The notes under the pieces: model-generated | What the model was told of the DNA's origin: nothing | What the model saw: the letters and a program-made list of their open reading frames with translations, nothing else | Database searches by the model: none | Part shown: positions 41,828-53,960 of the stretch, one piece after another | How the letters are laid out: each line of letters begins with the position of its first letter | How positions within the stretch are numbered: position 1 is the first letter of the stretch | Made by a program: the position numbers and the translations under genes | Source: Hedera helix | Taxonomy: Eukaryota > Streptophyta > Magnoliopsida > Apiales > Araliaceae | Reading direction: 5' to 3' | DNA length: 64,000 bases | NCBI GenBank assembly: GCA_947179155.2 | Contig: OX359278.1 | Location: 28,715,273-28,779,272, forward strand

Positions 41828-44800
41828 TGTGACAACCCCAAATCCGGGTTCCATAATCTCGGGTTTGATTCTCACTAAACAATACCTAATAACAATTAAA
41901 TACATAATTTTGCATTTAAACTTCGCGGAATAATACAAAAGGTTCCTTATAAAAAGGCTACACTTCTCAAGGTCGATTAACCTTAACATAAACGTTACAC
42001 ATCTTAAGAGAATACAAAAGATTTACAAAAGAAAGTACATATAAGTAATTAATATAGCATGCATCCAGCTAATCTAAGCTTTAATTAGCTTTCCCCTTGC
42101 CTTTGTCTTATTTAGAACATTCTGGCTTAGCTGAAATAAGTCATGATATAGCAAGAATGAACAACTAAATGACTCAGTAAGTTTAAGAACAAATAGCATA
42201 ATTTATATCATGATGGAAAGGAAAATTAACGTCAGGGTTTTCAACAATAGGTAACAATTAAGAATCAATTTTTTAATATAAGAATGGATTGACTTTTTAC
42301 TGCTGAGTGGTCTTTAAGGACCATGAACTACTACTAAGGTAGAACAGACATATATATCTAACACCTCGAAAAACCCGCGATGGGATCAGCCTCTTGTATC
42401 CTATGTATATGCATAACATTCAGACATCTTGCACAAATTCGGTTTTCTGATAGGTAAAAAAATCCCCCTTATTTAGGGTTGTTCATTCTTAGTCTTACTA
42501 TAAGAATCCGCACCAACCAATGATTTGGATAAACTTTTAAAATATTCAATGTGATGAATTTAACATGCACTGTCTAGCTGAAACAATTAGCTTATACTTT
42601 CTTAAACAGTTCTGGAATTAATAAACTATACATTTGTAAATGCATTATATGCGAATACAATAATAATAATAATAATGTGGAATAATCTTAAAGAATTAAA
42701 CCACTTAAAGTTCTGACAAGTAAATACAAGTGTAGAGACTTGCTCAACAATAATTGAAAAGATTTAAAGAAATTGCTCAATATAAATTTGAGTAAGGATA
42801 AAGAAAACTTGCCTCGTGTGTAGACTATTACTAATCAATTCAATTTAATTCTCTCTGAATAGACCTAACAATTAATCAGTTTGATCTTAAATTAGTATCA
42901 TATACACATTCATATGATAATCTTTATAACTCCTACATCTCTAACACTTAACCACGTAATTACATAATTATGGGTATATTAACACTTAAGAAATATTATC
43001 ACTTGATAATATTTCAATCACATAAAATCTATATTAATTCTTTAATATAGATCAAACTCCTATATAATATTATTAACAAGTTAATAATATTTTATTAGAC
43101 TTATAATATTATTAATCATTTAATAATATTTAACCTTATACTATTATTAATCATCTAATAATATTTTATTAATCTTCTAATAGTATTAATCTTATAATAT
43201 TATTAATCATTTAATAATATTTTATTACTTTATTAATATTATTAATCATTTAATAATATTTTATTTATTATCTAATATTATTAATTATTTAATAATAATT
43301 TATTCATTATCTAATATTATTAATTATTTAATAATATTTTATTTATTCTCTAATATTATTAATCATTTAATAATATTTTATTCATTATCTAATATTATTA
43401 ATCATTTAATAATACTTTATTGACTTTATAATATTATTAATCCTTTAATAATATTTTATTCATTTTATAACATTTTATTAATTTATTTATATTATTAATT
43501 CTTTAATAATATTTATCCTCTTTTACCTATTAATTTAACTGTTAAAATGTTTAAATTACTTTTATTGGATTCAAACATAATAAAATAATTTGCAAAATAT
43601 TTTTCATTTTTTGACCCGACCCGACCTGGTCCGGAATTAATTTTTCAAACTATAGTTCACTGCTGTGGTGGTGACTTAATTTTTAATCACATAGTGCTTC
43701 ACCGCTACGGCGGTGGAGCCTACCGCTGCGGCGATAGCTGTGTTTTTCAAAACCCTATTTTTTTAATTTTGATTTATTTAGTTCAAACTTGCATAAAATG
43801 AAATTTACATGTCCAAAACACACAAAATCAGTTTTATTATCTTTATAACTTGTTGTTTTTCAATATTTCATGATTCGATCTCGTTTTCGAAAATATTTTT
43901 GACATAATATTCGAGATCAATCACTCTAGGGTTTTAAAACGACATAGTTTGCGGTAAAAGCCATAACTTGCTCATTTTTTAATATTTTCGAGAGATTAAA
44001 GATGGGTTATCTTTTTAACTCATAAATATAACTTTCAGGTCATAGAAATTTATTTTCCAACTTGTACATTTCAAACTACAACATTAACTAGCACATGGTC
44101 CACTAGGGTTTTAGTAAAGCTCAATATAGACTTTTCTTCTGATTATATGCATAACACACATACTAAAACATGATTTAAACATATCAAACCATGAATATGC
44201 ATATATAACATAATTTAAGACTTCTAGATCATCAAAATAATATTTGATCGGTTAAAAATATATTTTAACCGTTCAAAACACATATAAACTATAAAAACGA
44301 ACTTAGAAAGGGTTAGAGCACTTTTTAACCTTAAGGACTTGTGTGATCTTCTTCTTCTCCTTCCAAAGTATGTTGTGAAGTTTTGTGACATTAACCAAGC
44401 TCATTCTCTAGCTATTTTCTTCAACTCACAAGTGTATGCTCTATATTTCTCTCAAGAAGCTTTCCCTTTTTCTCTCTAGGAAAGAAATAATGAGCAAACT
44501 CTTCTCCACACAATATAAGCTTTTATTTATAACCAAGAGTTATCATCCAAAATGTAGACATACACAATCTATATCTCTACTTATTTACTAGTTTATCTTA
44601 TCTACACAATTCAAATTTAGCTAAATTTTAGAGATTTTCTTATGTGAAGGACTTGAGTTGGTAGGAATTGGTAGCTTGGTTCAACAACTCTTGTACTCTT
44701 GGACTCAAAACTAAGCAACATAAAATTTAAACTCCACCCCAAGTGGGGCCCCCATGTGATCGGCCAAATGACCTTTTTTCCTTCAATTTTGATTTATTTT

Positions 44801-45269
44801 TATTGTTATTATGTACATATATATAAATGTTGACCAAAAATTTGACTTCCTATTGAGCTCCACATTGGACTTAGGAATCAAATATATTGGGCTCATCCAT
44901 TTAATTTGTTTGGGCTCAATTTATTTATTACATTGGACTAACATTAAATAACATATGTTACATTTAATTAAATTAAGCATTTGACTTGTTTAATTAATTA
45001 CATGGACTAAGGTTTAATTAATTACATGGACTACTAGGTAAATTAATTTGACCTAGTTTAATACCTCATTTGAATTTAAAATATAATCCAATTAGACTTG
45101 CTTTAATTAATTATAACACCTTGTTTTATTGCTTTAAATAAATATACACATGCACAATTATATTCATTCAATTATCTAATGCACAGTTAATTAGTACAAA
45201 AAATTTAATTCATTGCTAATTATTTAATAAATATAATTATAATGTTTAATAGAATTCGTGGTTATTACA
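41828..45269 (-). repeat. 3' LTR (3.44 kb) of the minus-strand Gypsy element
   Basis: On the minus strand it begins TGTAATAACCACGAATTC right after a purine tract and ends GGATTTGGGGTTGTCACA. It includes an AT-rich minisatellite (43040-43515), GC-rich dyads near 43700 and a polypyrimidine/leader-like block near 44330-44480. A second, partial member of this LTR family lies at 59854-60518. Confidence 0.85.
43040..43515. repeat. AT-rich minisatellite of about 32-bp units inside the LTR
   Basis: Around 13 copies of a unit like TATTATTAATCATTTAATAA followed by TATTTTATT, with small changes in the spacer (ATCTAA, TTATA, CTCTAA). Confidence 0.92.
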
Positions 45270-45295
45270 TTCTCCCCCTTATAAGAATTTCGTCC
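45270..45295 (-). other. Polypurine tract of the minus-strand Gypsy element
   Basis: Minus-strand AAGGGGGAGAA abuts the LTR start TGTAATAACC. Just upstream is TTTCGGGGACGAAATTC, the sequence that usually ends pol in this group. Confidence 0.75.
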
Positions 45296-45316
45296 CCGAA
45301 ATTATAATTTAAACTA

Positions 45317-46345
45317 CTAAAAAAGATTCAGATAGTTATTTCTCATCTTTTCTTCAAGCTCCCACGTAGCTTCCTCAGCGTTGTGGTTCCTCCAAAGGAC
45401 TTTGACAGAATGTATAACCTTATTTTGTAATGTTAGCTTTTTCCTATCTAATATCTGGATAGGAATCTCTTCATATGATAAGTCATTTTCAACTTGTATT
45501 GACTCATAGGATATGACGTGCTTGTAATCAGGCTTGTATGGTCGCAACACTAATGAAATACATTGTGGATATGCTCCAGTTCAGGAGGTAGAGTTACCTC
45601 GTACGCCACTTCACCCACTTTCTTCAGTATTTTGAACGGTCCTATGAATCTTGGACTCAGCTTCCATTTCTTTCCAATTCAGATCTTCCATTTCCAGGGA
45701 GATACCTTCATAAACACAAAACTTCCTACTTTGAAATCTCACTTCTGTCGATGTAGATCTGCATATTTCTTCTGACGGTCTTGAGTTACTACTAGTAGAG
45801 CTCTTATTACTATGATAATTTCTACAGTCTGTTGAACCAATTCCAGTCCCAACAGTCGATGTTCTCCTACCTCATCCCAACATAGGTGTTCTACATTTTC
45901 TCCCATATAACGCTTCATAAGGCGGCATTCCAATGCTTGCATGATAACTGTTGTTGTATGCAAACTCAACTAATGGTAGATGATCTTCCCAACTGCCCTT
46001 AAAATCCATCACACGGGCTTTAAGCATGTCTTCCACTGTCTGAATTGTTCTCTCGCTTTGCCCATCAGTCTGTGGATGATACATTGTACTCATTCATAAC
46101 TGCGTCCCCATGCTTTCCTGAAGACTCCTTTCAAATTTTGATGTTAAGCGTGGATCTCTGTCTGACACAATTGATACTAGCACTCCATGTCTTGAAACTA
46201 TCTCTTTAATATACAGTTTAGCCAACTGATCCAAACTGAACTTAATCTTGATCAGCAAAAAGAGCGCTGACTTTTTTAGTCGATCCACAATCACCCATTT
46301 AGAATTGTATCCCTTCTGTGTTGCTGGAAGTCCTACCACAAAATC
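45317..46345 (-). pseudogene. Integrase core and chromodomain-like tail, broken
   Basis: Minus strand. GLPATQKGYNSKWVIVDRLK and VSIVSDRDPRLTSKFE lie in one frame (46094-46339). HPQTDGQSERTIQTVEDMLK and YNNSYHASIGMPPYEALYGR lie in another (45872-46093). A shifted piece (45739-45969) follows, and then the C-terminal DRKKLTLQNKVIHSVKVLWR and EEATWELEEKM (45317-45550). Frame changes separate the parts, so no working integrase is encoded. The DDE residues are still visible in the fragments. Confidence 0.88.
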
Positions 46346-46366
46346 AATCGTGATATGCTCCTATTT

Positions 46367-47335
46367 TCACTTAGGAATTCCTAATGGCTGTAATAATACA
46401 CTTGGTTTTTTATGTTCGACCTTTACCCTCTGACAAGTTAGGCATCGGCTGACACATTCTGCAACCTCCCTTTTCATATTCGGCCACCAAAAATGCTGAC
46501 GCAAATCTTTATACATTTTCGTACTTCTCGGATGTATCAAGTATCTCGTACTGTGAACCTCTTGTAAAATCTCCTCTCGTAATTCAGGCACTAACGGTAC
46601 CTAAACCCGATTTTTAAATCTTAGCAATCCTTTGCTATCTACTTTGTACATGACCTCCTCCCCGTCAGTTACCCTCTTCCTTATTCTGTCACATTCTTCA
46701 TCTTTTTCTTGAGCCTCTTTCACCTTATCTAACAAGGTTGGGTTTGCTTCCACTTCTATTAACTCCTTTGGATTTTTCACTTCCAACTCCATCCGAGCCA
46801 TTTCTTTCACCAGTTTCTCCTGTTCGGTTAATACAAATAATTTCTCTCTACTCTTTCTACTTAGAACATCTGCTTCTACGTTGGCTTTGCCGGGATGTTA
46901 GAGAATTTTACAATCGTAGTCTTTGATTAACTCCAACCATCTCCGCTGCCTCATGTTCAACTCTTTTTGTGTGAAGATATACTTCAGACTTTTATGGTCT
47001 GTGAATATCTCACATTTCTCTCCATATAAATAGTGCCTCCAAATCTTAAGGGCAAACACTACCGCTGCCAACTCCAAGTCGTGGAGAGGGTATCCCTTCT
47101 CATAATCTTTTAACTATCTTGATGCATACGCAATGACCTTTCCCCTTTTACATAAGCACACAGCCTAGTCCCTTGTGCGATGCATCACTATAGACCGTAA
47201 AATCACCCGTATCGTCTGGTAAAGTCAATACATGTGCTTCACTAAATTTCTTCTTTAACTCTTGAAAACTCTCTTCGCACTTCTCCGTCCATACATATTT
47301 CACTGTCTTTCTCGTCAAATTGGTTAATGGCGTTG
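46367..47335 (-). pseudogene. RNase H and integrase zinc-finger region, broken
   Basis: Minus strand. The H2C2 finger region reads HPRSTKMYKDLRQHFWWPNM and AECVSRCLTCQRVKVEHK. The linker (46601-46810) reads KEMARMELEVKNPKELIEVE. RNase H traces (DHKSLKYIFTQKELNMRQRR-like near 46990, a DLELAAVVFALKIWRH-like stretch near 47060 and a DASHKGLGC-like trace near 47180) are interrupted by stops, including an apparent CAG to TAG change near 47115. Confidence 0.82.
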
Positions 47336-47745
47336 CTATCTTTGAAAAGTCCTGATAAATCTCCGATAGTAACCTGCTAACCCTAAGAAACTCCTAACCT
47401 CCGTTGGTGTCCTTGGTTGTTCCCAATTCATCACCGCTTCCACCTTTGTTGGATCTATTGAAACTCCCTCCTTGTCAATAACATGACCTAAAAATTGAAC
47501 TCTCTTTAACCGGAATTCACACTTCAAAAATTTAGCATACAACTGCTCATTCAGTAATATCTCCAACACCAATCTTAGATGTTCGACATGCTCCTCCTCC
47601 GTTTTGGAATAAACCAAAATATCATCAATGAACATAACTACAAATTTATCCAAGTACTGCTTGAATATTCCGTTCATCATGTCCATAAATGCGGCTGACG
47701 CATTCGTTAGTCCAAACGACATCACCAGAAACTCATAATTCGTTA
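47336..47745 (-). pseudogene. Reverse transcriptase C-terminal half
   Basis: Minus strand. SFGLTNASAAFMDMMNGIFK, then the catalytic FVVMFIDDILVYSKTEEEH, FLGHVIDKEGVSIDPTKVEA and RSFLGLAGYYRRFI, the usual order for the palm and thumb of a Gypsy reverse transcriptase. Homology stops abruptly at about 47745, just upstream of the YEFLVM motif. Confidence 0.9.
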
Positions 47746-47756
47746 GTTAAAAAACA

Positions 47757-47873
47757 AGGACTGTTCGCAGCCTATAGGCCAGGCCCGACCTGTCCAGGCC
47801 TTGACCAGGCAGGGCTTTGACCAGGCCGGACCAAGACCAGGCCTCAGGCCAAATGTGCACCACTACTATGGGG
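47757..47873. repeat. GC-rich imperfect repeats (CAGGCC/GGCC words)
   Basis: About five diverged units around GACCAGGCC / CCAGGCCTTGACCAGGC fill the gap between the truncated Gypsy element and the hAT MITE. Its origin is unknown. Confidence 0.6.
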
Positions 47874-47881
47874 GTATTATA
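47874..47881. repeat. Left target-site duplication GTATTATA
   Basis: The same 8-mer lies at 48534-48541, directly on the other side of the MITE. Confidence 0.85.
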
Positions 47882-48533
47882 TAAGGCTGCAAACGAGCCG
47901 AATCGATCCGAATTTTAAACTGCTCGGATTCGACTCGTAAGGTTAAATTCGTACTCGAATTCGACTCGGATTCGAACTATATAAAAAAAGCTTTACTCAG
48001 ATTCGACTCGACTCGAATTTTCGTTACTCGAATTCGATTCGACTCGGATCGAATTATATTCAAACTACTCGCGAACGTCAAATTCAAACTCGAATTCGAG
48101 TCTTCACATAATAACTAGTTTTATAATACATATAATTATTAATTGAACTTATTATTTTACTTAAAAATGAAAAAATATAATTATAATTACACTTTAAATA
48201 TATAAAATTAAAATTAAAATTACAAAAATAAAATAAAATAATAATTAATTATTCAAAATTTGTTTAATTATATATATATTATAAGAGAATGTATCGAGTA
48301 TAGATTCGAATATGTATCAATCGATTATGTATCGGATCATAATTAAAAATTCGAATAGTTTGAATTCTAAACGAGTCGAGTATAACCTTATTCAGATTCT
48401 ACTCGTATTTTTATTCGAACTATTTTTTGTGCTCAGATTTGAATCATATTATTAACGAATTCGAGTCTCGTTCACATTTTTTCGAGTCGAGTTCGAATCG
48501 AGCCCGAACTGTTTGGTTCGATTTGCAGCCTTA
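47882..48533. mobile_element. hAT-type MITE (652 bp) rich in CTCGAATTCGA words
   Basis: The ends TAAGGCTGCAAA and TTTGCAGCCTTA are perfect inverted repeats. Pairing continues loosely as CGAGCC...TCGGATTCGACTCG on the left and TCGAATCGAGCCCGAACTG on the right. A perfect 8-bp duplication, GTATTATA, flanks the element, the length made by hAT transposases. The arms consist of TCGAATTCGACTCGGA-like repeats and the centre is AT-rich. There is no reading frame. Confidence 0.88.
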
Positions 48534-48541
48534 GTATTATA

Positions 48542-48940
48542 TTATTATCGGCTTTTGCTTGTTCTTGCAAGGAACCTTTGATACACTAATTTGTCAAATC
48601 CTCTCTTATTTTTGGAAGAGGTAATTATGATTAAAGAAAAAAATTCTAGTTTAAGGAAGCATAATAGTTACTAGTGTAATAAAATTTGAGAGCATATATA
48701 TTTAAGGCTAGTGTATTTTCATGGTTCTGAACTCTAGTGTGTTCAATTGTTCATCATTTATAGCATATGTTTGTTGTTCGTTAAAATTTTGCATTTGATG
48801 TGTAGATAATCGATAGTATATGTGTAAGTATATAATTATAGTTTATGATTTTTTTTTAATTTTTTTTTAACTAAAATTTACCACTATTTGATTATATGTC
48901 CTAGTTAAATAAATTTTTAAATGCATTTTTTTACACATTT
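48542..48940. other. AT-rich spacer, no gene seen
   Basis: Ordinary AT-rich sequence with T runs. It may be the 5' flank of the hAT transposase pseudogene that follows. Confidence 0.5.
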
Positions 48941-48956
48941 TCATGTAGATTGATTC

Positions 48957-49034
48957 ATGGAAAATCCCTCGAAATATCATACTAAAAAGATAATCCAACT
49001 GAAACTCAAAATGCCGAGAATACTGAGAGCAAGT
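48957..49034 (+). pseudogene. hAT transposase pseudogene, N-terminal piece left of the Copia insertion
   Basis: From about 48957 a low-complexity frame with ATGGAAAATCCC then NPTETQNAENTESK-like codons runs up to the Copia element's target site at 49030-49034. It continues in the same frame on the far side (58541 on). The piece contains an internal stop. Confidence 0.55.
49030..49034. repeat. Left target-site duplication CAAGT of the Copia element
   Basis: CAAGT also follows the 3' LTR at 58536-58540. Confidence 0.9.
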
Positions 49035-51012
49035 TGAAAGTAGTATGCCCTCAAGCCAATCACATTTGATGTGATAAGCATATACTTTGTAATCTTGTTC
49101 ATTTATTAATAAAAGTATCAAGGCATTTCTTTATTCATGATTAATTACTTGAATTAATCAAATGGATAAACCCATAGTTTTCGAGCAATGCTTTTAGAAC
49201 CATGATGAGGATCATGCTAATGAGATCTAAATTCAAGATAGCTCAAAACTAAAATTGTTCCTAATCGTTGGATCACTAAAAGGGGGATTAGTAGATCCGG
49301 ATAGATTGGTACATAGTATGCTTGCTCTTATGAAGAGGATGATTGATCTCATAATCATTTGTGTAGAGACACTAAAGCAAGTATGTAGGTGTTTATTGGA
49401 GAATAAGTTCACTGAACGTGACTTGCTTAAGGAACACCTAATGGAGTTTTACTCCTCTGCCAATAGGAGTTCCTTATGTGATAGTCGTACAAGTGATCCT
49501 TAGACTTGAGATCATCTTAGTATCTTGTGTGTACTAAGTTATACTTTGACATATTCCTTAAGACCTATTGGTATATCAAAGGATGTGCTTGGGTATAATA
49601 AGGTACACATGGAGATAGATGAATGGTCAACAAAGGATCTACCACTTCCAGTAAAGGGAGAGAATGTCCTATGCGATTCAATAAGTGACAACTCAGAAAT
49701 CCCTGGCCAGGGTTGAATGGAATTAGAAAGGAGTTTCTAATTTACATTAACTAGAGTTGTGTATTTGTGAATTGAAATGCATATAATCAAATAAATAAGA
49801 CTTGACAGAAATTCCGTGTCTTATATTTGATTGGGACATTGTATGGTAGAAGGATTGAATTGTACGGTAACTATTTGCTAAAAGGTTCTTTTACGATTAA
49901 ATGTTGAAATCTATATTATCTGGAAAGTCGACTAATCGCTAAGGGGGCTTACCCTTATTGTGGAATAATTATTTATTCTGAATTAAAGAATTAATTCGTA
50001 ATAAATGAATTAGAATTGTTCTAATTTATTTATTATACAACCGGTTTAATATGGAGAACCTAAAGGGTCACACCGCAAAAGAGTAATATTTATTTTAGAA
50101 GTGGATGACATAATTGTAATAATAAATTAAGTATATTTAATTTATACTACGATGATAGAATAAATTAAATAGCTTAATATTTATAATTTAGTATTTTAGA
50201 AATACTAATTATAAATTAATAAGAGGAGTCTTATTATTATTATTATTACTATTATTTTTATTATTATTATTACTGCTAGTATTATTATTTAGTTCCTAAA
50301 TGGTTTAGGAATTAATTAATAAGTAGTAATATTATTATTAAATAATTAAGTTCCTAAATAGTTTAGGAATTATAATTATAATAATTAATTAAGTTACTAA
50401 ATGGTTTAGTGATTAATTAATAAGAAGTACTCTCATTATTAAATAATTAAGTTCCTAAATGGTTTAGGAATTGTAATTAATTAATTTAGTTCCTAATTAA
50501 ATTGGGAATTAAATTAAAACCCTAATCCTAAATAGTTTAGGAGGGTTGACTAGATCTATAAATAAGAGCAGTCTTATCATAGATCAAAGTTACACACTCT
50601 TTCATTAGAGAGAGAAAGTACTCCATAATTCTCTAGATCTAAGAGTTAGAGAGAGAGAGAATTAGGGCTAGCCACCCATGGTTTGGAGAAACCAAGATCC
50701 ACTTCTTTAATTCATAGATTTCTTGGTGGATCACCTCTAGAGGCTCAACACTTGGGGAGCTAATATTGATCCGTGGAATCTAATCGGTGAATTATGAAGA
50801 TGAACGTGAAGGATTAAAGGGAGATGAACTTGTACCCGTGGAAGCTTGGTTCTACAAAGGTATAAATTCTTTTATCCTTCTTCAATTAATAATAGTCGCA
50901 TAAGAAAGATCTGGGTTACTGGTTTGTACAAAAATTTTAAAATCTGATTTTATTGCTTCCGTTGCGCTTATATAATTTGATTATATGTATGCCATATTTT
51001 TGCAAACCAACA
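49035..51012 (+). repeat. 5' LTR of the Copia element (1978 bp)
   Basis: Begins TGAAAGTAGTATGCCC and ends GCAAACCAACA. It contains TATAAATAAGAGCAG near 50556, probably the promoter, followed by AGAGAGAGAAAG leader sequence. Short repeated frames in the LTR (for example 49255-49503) are duplicated in the other LTR at 56831-57079, because the LTRs are copies; I see no evidence that they are genes. Confidence 0.93.
50285..50510 (+). repeat. Tandem dyad units in the 5' LTR
   Basis: TTCCTAAATGGTTTAGGAATT, itself a near-perfect inverted repeat, occurs four times with TAATTAATAAG spacers. One unit of about 55 bp is missing from the 3' LTR, explaining most of the length difference. Confidence 0.85.
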
Positions 51013-51013
51013 G

Positions 51014-51027
51014 TGGCATCAAGAGCC
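51014..51027 (+). other. Copia primer-binding site
   Basis: TGGCATCAAGAGCC starts one base after the LTR. It resembles TGGTATCAGAGCC, the initiator Met-tRNA match used by most plant Copia elements. Confidence 0.8.
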
Positions 51028-51323
51028 AAACTTATGCGAATTATTAATTGTTTTAATTTCATATATATATGGGTATGTGTTCAAAACAATTTATTGGGCA
51101 TAATTTATTATATAAAATTATTTTTTTTTACATACCGAAATTGGTTATTAAAAGCCGAAACTGTGAATTTATTTTTGTTGCTTTTCATATTCGGTATTAC
51201 AAGCCGAAACAATGAAGCTTTCGGTAATTGATATATATTATATATATAAAGTAAACAAGCATGCTCGGTTTTGGTATCAAAAGGCAAGTCACAGATTTGT
51301 TTAAAGCAGCCGCATGTTTTCGG

Positions 51324-51355
<32 letters not shown>

Positions 51356-52610
51356 CTTGCTGCTATTTTTTCCAGGAATGGTTTTATATATATATAATAA
51401 CTAAGCAAACCGCTGGATTCTAGATAACATACGACCATGTCCCGAAATATGTGTCACAACATTTTGCTTTAATTCGGTTATTATATATATGTAAAGGCAC
51501 TTTCGGATTTGATATATTATACATATACTAACCGACTAGTAATATATATATATATATATTATTAATATATATTAATTACCCAAATAGTTTGGTAATTCCA
51601 TACAGATTTTAAAATTTCAAAATAAAAGAGTTTATTTTGGGTAATTTTAAAATAATAAAAATAAATAGTTTATTTTAAAATAATTTTATAATTAAAATAA
51701 ATGGTTTATTTTAAATATGAAATTGGATTTCATGCAACTTTAAATTGCCCATTAAATGATACCAATACATATATGGAATGTTTTATTTAATTCATGAGAT
51801 GAATATTATTTATTAATATATATGTTGATATATATGATAATAAATGGGATTGATTATGGACTATTGACCAATGTGATTGGATTTAATTTTAATTAAATGC
51901 ATGAATGAATGAGTTTTAATAAATGGGGTCTGCGTACCTCGTTTTTCTAATTTTTCTTATGTATAATTCTATCTCCCTCCTATGTAGTTTCCCTTGACTG
52001 TTAATCAAGGTTTCTATTTATTGTAAATAATTTGTAATAGGATTAGTTAGAATTATTTTGAAGAATTGGAGCAAAGAAGCAAGGAGCGCATGAAAACCCG
52101 TTTGTAATGGAGCCCGAATTTAAATGTAATAGTTACATTTAATTTAATTTATTCTTGCATCCTAGGTTTGACCAATTGGTTTATTTGGTGGCTCGAATAA
52201 ACCAAACTAGAATAAAAGTCCATAATCAATCCAAGTAGAATATAGTATTCTATATGTGTATGCTTAATATATATATTTATTATATATTATCCAAACATGC
52301 TTCGTATGTTAATTAATATGACGCGTATTTTATATATATATATATATGTGCATGCGCGCTAAACAAGATGAGACAATTAATATTAATAAACCCCTCATGA
52401 TGTAGAATAAATATTATTTATAAAATGAATTAAAATGTTTAATTCATGAATTAAAGGAGTTTAATTCAATTAAATAAAATTAGAATTGTTCTAATTTATT
52501 TATTCTACTACTCATAATATTAAGTTGTAACGTTCAAAGATATTTATCAAAATATCGAACGTCGCCTTCTAGCATGATAAAACGATAGAGTATCAAATAG
52601 TCAATATACG

Positions 52611-52910
52611 TTTGTTGTGCACACACAAGGCTTATATCGATTATTTGAGATGTTGTTTTATCACATTTGATGCTTATAAAGGAATTGAACATTACTGTTT
52701 TGTTGTGCACACACAAGGGCAGTATTTTTCTCTTCACTTATATGGAAGTGCTAGGTTTGACTTAACTTAGATAATTTTGATTTGGATGTGCACACACATG
52801 ATCATAATAATCTAAGAGGCAAAATACAAAGGAGTTACATGTTGATGTAATTGACAAGGAGTTGTCTACCTATTGATTAAACTATAGTTTGTTGTGCACA
52901 CACAAGGCTG
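52611..52910 (+). repeat. Four spaced copies of TTGTTGTGCACACACAAGG in the Copia leader
   Basis: At about 52611-52632, 52699-52718, 52786-52800 (shorter: GATGTGCACACACATG) and 52889-52910. Each contains the palindromic core GTGCAC and partly pairs with itself. They lie between the primer-binding site and gag. Confidence 0.85.
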
Positions 52911-53159
52911 TACTTATGTTAATAGGATCCTTATTCTCACTAGCAAATCTTTAACTAGATTTGCCGAACTATATAAGGAGGGTAATATAGTTTGAAGAAA
53001 ATAGTGGGAGACACCATTTTAAATAAAGACCTAATTTATTTTGGTAATTAATAAAATGAATGCATGTTAATGTTGTTATTAATTCACTTAAAGAATATTG
53101 TTCTGTTTAATTCACTAACACTGCATAGCATAATGTATGCTTACAATTAATCGAACCGA

Positions 53160-53960
53160 ATTGTTCGGATTGATTAAACAAATTTGAGAATAGTTCTCAA
53201 TGCTGAAAAGCTAGCAAATGTCCTTAATTTGTCTATTCCTACAAACGTTGTAGACTAAGCCTCTGAGGAAGAGATTGCTATTTTATGAAATGGCAAGATG
53301 ATGCAAATGTGGCTCAATGCATCATGCTCGCATCCATAAGTATCGAGTTACAGCGTCAACACAAGAAAATGGATGCACCTACTATATTGCTGCACATTCA
53401 ATAGTTGTATGGTGAGCAAAATAGGTCAACTAGATATAAGATATCTAAGGAGCTCTTCTGATCTATAATAATCAATGGCACTACAGTAAAAGACGCATGT
53501 CCTAAAGATGATCAATTGGATTGATCAATTAGGACAAACATGTTTTGTCAAGGATGGAGAGTTGAGTCAAGATTCGATCTTGCAGTCACTCACTGACTCT
53601 AATTCACAATATGTTGTGAACTTCAAACATTAATAAGCTAGAAGTCAGTTTAACTGATTTGCTTAAATATGTTGAAGACTGTTAAGAGTCACTTTCCTTC
53701 CTAGAAAAACCAAGTTTTACTCGTAGATGAATCTTCTAAGCGGAGGAAGATGGCCAAAGGTATTTCTGAAGAGTCAGAAAGAGTAGAAGGCAAAAGAAAG
53801 GCTAAACAAAGGACATAAAATGAAAGTGATCCCGAGGGCAAAGAAGTTTGCTTTCATTGCGATAAGCTGGGACACTGGAAGAACAACTGCAAGAGAGTTG
53901 TAGTAGTTAAGTAGAAGAAGTTTAGTGAAGCTTTAACTACAGATATAGATTTGTTCATAA
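53160..53960 (+). pseudogene. Copia gag with CCHC zinc knuckle, broken
   Basis: Pieces read LNAEKLANVLNLSIPTNVVD, then after a frame change ANVAQCIMLASISIELQRQH, and KEVCFHCDKLGHWKNNCKR (knuckle at 53849-53889). These follow the order of plant Copia gag proteins. Several stops and shifts intervene. Confidence 0.85.

Larger units (their letters stand above)
41828..47745 (-). mobile_element. Ty3/Gypsy element on the minus strand, 5'-truncated inside reverse transcriptase
   Basis: In minus-strand order the element retains the C-terminal half of reverse transcriptase, RNase H, integrase, a polypurine tract and a complete 3.4-kb 3' LTR. Everything upstream of the reverse transcriptase catalytic region (gag, protease, primer-binding site, 5' LTR) is missing beyond 47745, where other repeats begin. 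The protein style is close to the element at 1-7632, so it is again Tekay/Del-like. The 3' side interrupts the gag-like pseudogene ending at 41827. Confidence 0.88.

Noticed and set aside
49255..49716. Two short proteins conserved at 56831-57292
   Set aside because: They are identical because they lie in the two LTRs of one Copia element, not because of protein conservation.
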